Part shown: positions 6,131 through 8,225 of the stretch, one piece after another | Layout: the number at the start of each line of letters is the position of its first letter | How positions within the stretch are numbered: position 1 is the first letter of the stretch | Made by a program: the position numbers and the translations under genes | The notes under the pieces: model-generated | What the model was told of the DNA's origin: nothing | Seen by the model: the letters and a program-made list of their open reading frames with translations, nothing else | Databases searched by the model: none | Source of the DNA: an uncultured Desulfobacterium sp. | GTDB lineage: Bacteria > Desulfobacterota > Desulfobacteria > Desulfobacterales > Desulfobacteraceae | Assembly: GCA_937124525.1 (NCBI GenBank) | Contig: CAKZLA010000078.1 | Coordinates: 1 to 8,225, forward strand | Length of the DNA stretch: 8,225 nucleotides | Reading direction: 5' to 3'

Positions 6131-7027
6131 TTACCTGACCACCCAGACGGTGAGATGCTGGGCCAGTTTAAATATTTTTTCCCCAACCCTGCCCCCAAGC
6201 AATTCCTTTAGCGCACTGAGTCCCCTTCTACCCACCACAACGGTGCCAAACTGGCCCTGCTCCACCTTTTCAATAATGGCATCTGTAAGGCTTTTCTTGC
6301 CTTCAAGAATTTCACATGCCACCCTGTCAACGGCAAATCCGGAAGCCATGAGTTCCTGTCTGGAATGATTTAGCTTTGCTTCAATATCATCGGTTTCTGT
6401 GATGTCGCACGCGTTTTTCTGAAACTTGCTGACGTGGCATAGCAACACCTTGCATGCAGCGGCATCCAGCATTCTTTTCATGTGATCCACAGCCTTTATA
6501 ATGGTGTTGGAGCCATCAAAGGCAACCAGAAAATTTCTGCTGTCCGGCAGTCCCCCCACCACAATCAGGGGAATGGTATTGATCCTATCCAGAAGTTTGT
6601 TGGGAACATTCCCGGCAAGAATATCTTTCAGACGGCTGTGTCCCCGGCGGCCCACCACAACGGCGCTGTATCCCTGCATGGATTCATCCACCAGATCACG
6701 CACCACGCCATGGATTATATTTCTGACCTTTTTTTCAATGGAGGTGACAGGAAAGCCAGCCTCGGTAAGTATGGTCTGGGCCTTATCCAGGCAGGCGTTA
6801 AAGGCCTTGACCTGGGTGGCCATGGATGCCCTGACATCAGGGGTTTTCAGGCTGAGGTTCAGTTCTTTTTCCATGGTCCAGAACGATTTAGGAATGTTTT
6901 TCCCCACATAAAACAGTACAACATCTGTTGTTTCCGGCGGAAACACTTTTCCCACATAGCGTACTGCATCAAGGGCCAGATCAGATCCATCATAGGCAAT
7001 TAATATGCGCAGTCTTTTTTCGTCCAT
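6131..7027 (-). CDS. tandem-domain universal stress protein (UspA family)
   Basis: The 298-residue product consists of two Usp domains, a common layout for stress proteins acting in the cytoplasm, often by binding ATP. Domain 1 (about 6-158) opens with ILIAYDGSD and carries GRRGHSRLKDILAGN (126-140). Domain 2 (about 165-298) opens with FLVAFDGSN and carries GRRGLSALKELLGGR (266-280). Both follow the G-x2-G-x9-G ATP-binding pattern, but the usual following Ser/Thr is Asn in domain 1 and Arg in domain 2, so ATP binding may be altered. The start ATG has GGAGG seven bases upstream. It is on the same strand as rnf but separated from it by a terminator. Its precise role is unknown; such proteins often respond to starvation, oxygen or redox stress. 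Confidence 0.92.
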   Translation of the reverse strand: MDEKRLRILIAYDGSDLALDAVRYVGKVFPPETTDVVLFYVGKNIPKSFWTMEKELNLSLKTPDVRASMATQVKAFNACLDKAQTILTEAGFPVTSIEKKVRNIIHGVVRDLVDESMQGYSAVVVGRRGHSRLKDILAGNVPNKLLDRINTIPLIVVGGLPDSRNFLVAFDGSNTIIKAVDHMKRMLDAAACKVLLCHVSKFQKNACDITETDDIEAKLNHSRQELMASGFAVDRVACEILEGKKSLTDAIIEKVEQGQFGTVVVGRRGLSALKELLGGRVGEKIFKLAQHLTVWVVR

Positions 7028-7099
7028 TCACATCCCTCCCCGCATTGTGTTAATTTAACAGAATTTAATTTTTGGACATTACCTCATAACAACACTTTA

Positions 7100-7129
7100 T
7101 CTATACCCTATTATAATATTTTCAGGCAA
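7100..7129 (-). promoter_or_regulatory. candidate promoter of the universal stress gene
   Basis: TTGCCT (7129-7124) and TATAGA (7105-7100) are spaced 18 bases apart on the minus strand. A perfect TATAAT (7115-7110) also lies here but without a good -35 box. The DNA is very AT-rich, so either could be chance. Confidence 0.35.
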
Positions 7130-7193
7130 GTTTAATTTATCGCAAAAACGAGTATGACAGCGATATTTATCCTTTGCCAGGACTATTTAAAAC

Positions 7194-7242
7194 AAAAAAA
7201 ACCAGTGAAAAAGCACTAACAAAAAGCGCTTCCACTGGTTTT
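7194..7242 (-). terminator. strong intrinsic terminator downstream of the foldback element
   Basis: AAAACCAGTG (7198-7207) pairs perfectly with CACTGGTTTT (7233-7242), and AAGC/GCTT extends the stem inward past a small asymmetric bulge. On the minus strand the stem is followed by eight Ts, then G and more Ts. It points away from the antitoxin and the foldback element, so it would end a minus-strand transcript coming from one of them. On the plus strand only TTTT follows, so bidirectional use is less likely. Confidence 0.75.
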
Positions 7243-7261
7243 CTGGTGCTTAAAAACATTC

Positions 7262-7456
7262 GGGGTTGGTCATAACATCGGCCACTCTGAAGGAGGGGGC
7301 AGGCTTGCGTTATTAACATTTTTGCTTAAGCTTTCCGTTAAATATAAACCGTTGCCAAAAGCATGGAGCCTGATAAAATCCTCGGCCTCCAATAACACAA
7401 GCCTCACCCCATTGACCCACCAATTATTATGATTTATCGATGTTATGACCAACCCC
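7262..7456. mobile_element. 195-bp foldback element with 19-bp perfect inverted termini (MITE-like)
   Basis: GGGGTTGGTCATAACATCG at 7262-7280 is repeated as its exact reverse complement at 7438-7456. A second, inner inverted pair lies at 7295-7314 and 7391-7410 (AGGCTTGCGTTATT against AATAACACAAGCCT, one mismatch, plus a flanking GGGG/CCCC), so most of the element can fold on itself. No coding sequence fits inside: the only frame starts at TTG in one repeat and ends in the other. I see no clear target-site duplication (left flank CATTC, right flank TATTT). The structure fits a non-autonomous miniature transposable element; a structured RNA is the alternative. Confidence 0.6.
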
Positions 7457-7519
7457 TATTTTTTTCTGGCAATCGCCTTGAAAGCTTTACACAAAATTCC
7501 GACAATTATCTGGAATCAT

Positions 7520-7535
7520 AAATATTTAAATATTT
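7520..7535. repeat. 16-bp perfect AT palindrome
   Basis: AAATATTTAAATATTT is its own reverse complement. It is low in complexity and may simply reflect the AT-rich background, though it sits where a toxin gene would be expected to begin. Confidence 0.4.
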
Positions 7536-7561
7536 GTTGTGTCGACAAGCTGACATGGCCG

Positions 7562-7792
7562 TTATAATAAAATATTATATTTTTCCCTGATGGCTTCATC
7601 AATTCTTTGTGCGTTGGCTGGTGATGACATTAAGTAGGCTGTTTCTTCATATGAATTGAAGTCTTCTAATGACATGAGGATGGCAGGTTTTCCAGATTGT
7701 CGAGTTACTAGGACAGGTATGTGATTTTCGTTGACTAAATCCATTGTTCCGGCCAAATTGCTTCTAAAGTTTGTGTAATTCATATTTTTCAT
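7562..7792 (-). CDS. YefM/Phd-family antitoxin, orphan and C-terminally short
   Basis: The 76-residue product resembles the YefM antitoxin of the YefM-YoeB type II system throughout its N-terminal part: MNYTNFRSNLAGTMDLV, then IPVLVTRQSGKPAILMSLEDF and YEETAYLMSSPANAQRI. That region forms the DNA-binding and dimerisation domain in the family. The C-terminal toxin-neutralising segment is shorter than in E. coli YefM by roughly ten to fifteen residues and ends in EAIREKYNILL. No YoeB-like reading frame follows it in any frame. The start at 7792 has no clear Shine-Dalgarno; an in-frame ATG at 7783 is an alternative. A good promoter overlapping TGTACA boxes lies just upstream. It may still act as a DNA-binding repressor or as an antidote to a toxin encoded elsewhere. 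Confidence 0.85.
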   Translation of the reverse strand: MKNMNYTNFRSNLAGTMDLVNENHIPVLVTRQSGKPAILMSLEDFNSYEETAYLMSSPANAQRIDEAIREKYNILL

Positions 7793-7813
7793 GGTTTTAC
7801 CAATGTTTAAATG

Positions 7814-7849
7814 TGTACGTATTATTGTACATATTTATGTTTAAGTCAA
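7814..7849 (-). promoter_or_regulatory. antitoxin promoter with YefM-type operator boxes
   Basis: On the minus strand TTGACT (7849-7844) and AATAAT (7826-7821) are spaced exactly 17 bases. A perfect TGTACA (7826-7831) overlaps the edge of the -10 box, and a second, one-mismatch box TGTACG (7814-7819) lies with its centre 12 bases away. TGTACA is the core of the YefM operator described in E. coli, where a long and a short palindrome lie close together. The arrangement suggests autorepression. Confidence 0.65.
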
Positions 7850-7970
7850 GTGCAGGTCTGCATAAGTTTTGCATGGATTAACTGTTTGATATAACGAATC
7901 CTAGCCGGTTTGTGAGGAGCATCCTGTTTATTTTGATAATCAAAACAATGGATTATATTTAAAATTTAGC

Positions 7971-8015
7971 TTCGTAATCAGTAGGCCAGGCGTTCGATTC
8001 GTCCCGCCGGCACCA
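7971..8015 (+). pseudogene. 3' fragment of a tRNA-Thr(CGU) gene, probable attachment-site scar
   Basis: The sequence reads as tRNA positions 32 to 76: anticodon loop TTCGTAA with anticodon CGT (7971-7977), 3' anticodon strand TCAGT, variable loop AGGCC, T-stem and loop AGGCG-TTCGATT-CGTCC, acceptor strand CGCCGGC, discriminator A and an encoded CCA. The T-stem has one mismatch (A-C at its base) and one G-T pair. The bases before 7971 do not match the expected 5' anticodon strand, D-arm or acceptor, so no complete tRNA is present. Homology that begins exactly at the anticodon loop and runs to CCA is typical of a tRNA 3' end duplicated by a tyrosine-recombinase element. Confidence 0.75.
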
Positions 8016-8056
8016 TAAATTCCTGATTATTCAACACGTTACTTTTGAAGTTTTGT

Positions 8057-8079
8057 TGCAAGCTCTAAGAGAGCTTGCA
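8057..8079. repeat. perfect 10-bp hairpin
   Basis: TGCAAGCTCT and AGAGCTTGCA flank a three-base AAG loop. No T-run follows on either strand, so it does not look like an intrinsic terminator. It lies 41 bases past the tRNA fragment and could be a recombination-related or regulatory dyad. Confidence 0.55.
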
Positions 8080-8152
8080 GAGCGAACAAATGAATACTGC
8101 CAGTCACAGATCTGACTTCCTCATGATCCTAAGAAATATACCCGGAATAATA

Positions 8153-8182
8153 TTGTGTAATCACTTGTTCTTCTCCTATACT
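8153..8182 (+). promoter_or_regulatory. candidate promoter for the right-edge gene
   Basis: TTGTGT (8153-8158) and TATACT (8177-8182) are spaced 18 bases on the plus strand, about 30 bases before the predicted start codon. The -10 box is good and the -35 box is weak. Confidence 0.35.
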
Positions 8183-8213
8183 TCATTCAATCATTCATCA
8201 AGGGAGTATGAAA

Positions 8214-8225
8214 ATGAATAAATTT
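8214..8225 (+). CDS. start of an unidentified gene cut by the window edge
   Basis: AAGGGAG (8200-8206) lies seven bases before ATG AAT AAA TTT, a typical ribosome binding site and start. An in-frame ATG at 8208 is too close to the ribosome binding site to be preferred. Only four codons are visible (MNKF), so nothing can be said about function. It is transcribed away from the antitoxin. Confidence 0.45.

Larger units (their letters stand above)
7028..7561. other. 534-base non-coding region between the stress gene and the antitoxin
   Basis: AT-rich region without a convincing gene. It holds, on the minus strand, a 16-bp AT palindrome (7520-7535), the 195-bp foldback element (7262-7456), an intrinsic terminator (7194-7242) and the likely promoter of the stress gene (7100-7129). 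No toxin gene of the YoeB type, expected beside the antitoxin, can be recognised in bases 7457-7561. Confidence 0.65.
7793..8213. other. 421-base region between the antitoxin and the right-edge gene
   Basis: AT-rich DNA. It holds the antitoxin promoter and operator (7814-7849), unassigned sequence (7850-7970), a 45-nt tRNA-Thr 3' fragment (7971-8015), a 10-bp perfect hairpin (8057-8079) and a candidate plus-strand promoter (8153-8182). I find no integrase or other gene. Confidence 0.6.

Noticed and set aside
7270..7452. A 60-codon minus-strand reading frame across the foldback element
   Set aside because: It begins at a TTG in one terminal repeat, ends in the other, has no ribosome binding site and resembles no family I know; it is a by-product of the repeat structure.
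7262..7456. An integron attC site
   Set aside because: The inverted repeats lack the GTTRRRY/RYYYAAC cores in the right places and no integron integrase or cassette gene is nearby.
7447..7569. A 40-codon plus-strand frame starting ATGACCAACCCC
   Set aside because: It starts inside the terminal repeat, has no ribosome binding site and shows no family resemblance.
7904..7920. GCCGGTT followed by TGTGAGGAGC as a possible 5' half of the tRNA-Thr gene
   Set aside because: It could pair partly with the acceptor strand CGCCGGC, but the D-arm cannot be built and about 50 unrelated bases separate it from the anticodon loop, so no intact or split tRNA is supported.

Overview
The window is dominated by one complete operon on the minus strand, rnfCDGEAB (bases 5687 down to 75). 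It encodes the six-subunit Rnf complex, a membrane ferredoxin:NAD+ oxidoreductase that couples electron transfer to Na+ or H+ translocation. The gene order C-D-G-E-A-B is the one known from anaerobes such as acetogens and sulfate reducers, not the A-B-C-D-G-E order of Escherichia coli rsx. Moderate GC, the iron-sulfur-rich RnfB and RnfC, a neighbouring tandem-domain universal stress protein and the general protein style suggest an anaerobic bacterium. A sulfate-reducing Desulfobacterota (Desulfobacterales-like) is my best guess, by inference only.

Layout, right to left along the direction of transcription: (a) 8214-8225, the first codons of a plus-strand gene cut by the window edge. (b) 7793-8213, AT-rich non-coding DNA holding a 45-nt 3' fragment of a tRNA-Thr(CGU) gene, which looks like an attachment-site scar, and a perfect 10-bp hairpin. 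(c) 7562-7792, a YefM/Phd-type antitoxin with a shortened C-terminus, no toxin gene beside it, and a promoter that still carries TGTACA-type operator boxes. (d) 7028-7561, non-coding DNA with a 195-bp foldback element bounded by perfect 19-bp inverted repeats (MITE-like), followed by a strong intrinsic terminator. (e) 6131-7027, a two-domain universal stress protein. (f) 5688-6130, a terminator for the stress gene, then a good sigma70-type promoter and a structured leader for the rnf operon. (g) 75-5687, rnfCDGEAB. (h) 1-74, the start of the 3' flank.

How the genes work together: RnfB takes electrons from reduced ferredoxin and RnfC carries the NADH/FMN site. RnfD and RnfG carry covalently bound flavins, and RnfA and RnfE form the paired membrane core with conserved membrane cysteines. 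The ApbE-type flavin transferase needed for RnfD/RnfG is not in the window, nor is the multihaem cytochrome c found beside some rnf operons.

The most interesting points are three extra cysteines next to the conserved cysteine of RnfE, an enlarged RnfA with a His-containing tail, two unusually long structured gaps inside the operon, the foldback element, the orphan antitoxin with its retained operator, and the tRNA-derived scar. I see no wholly new multi-gene system here. The right-hand 1.2 kb is a decayed accessory strip beside a core energy-metabolism operon.
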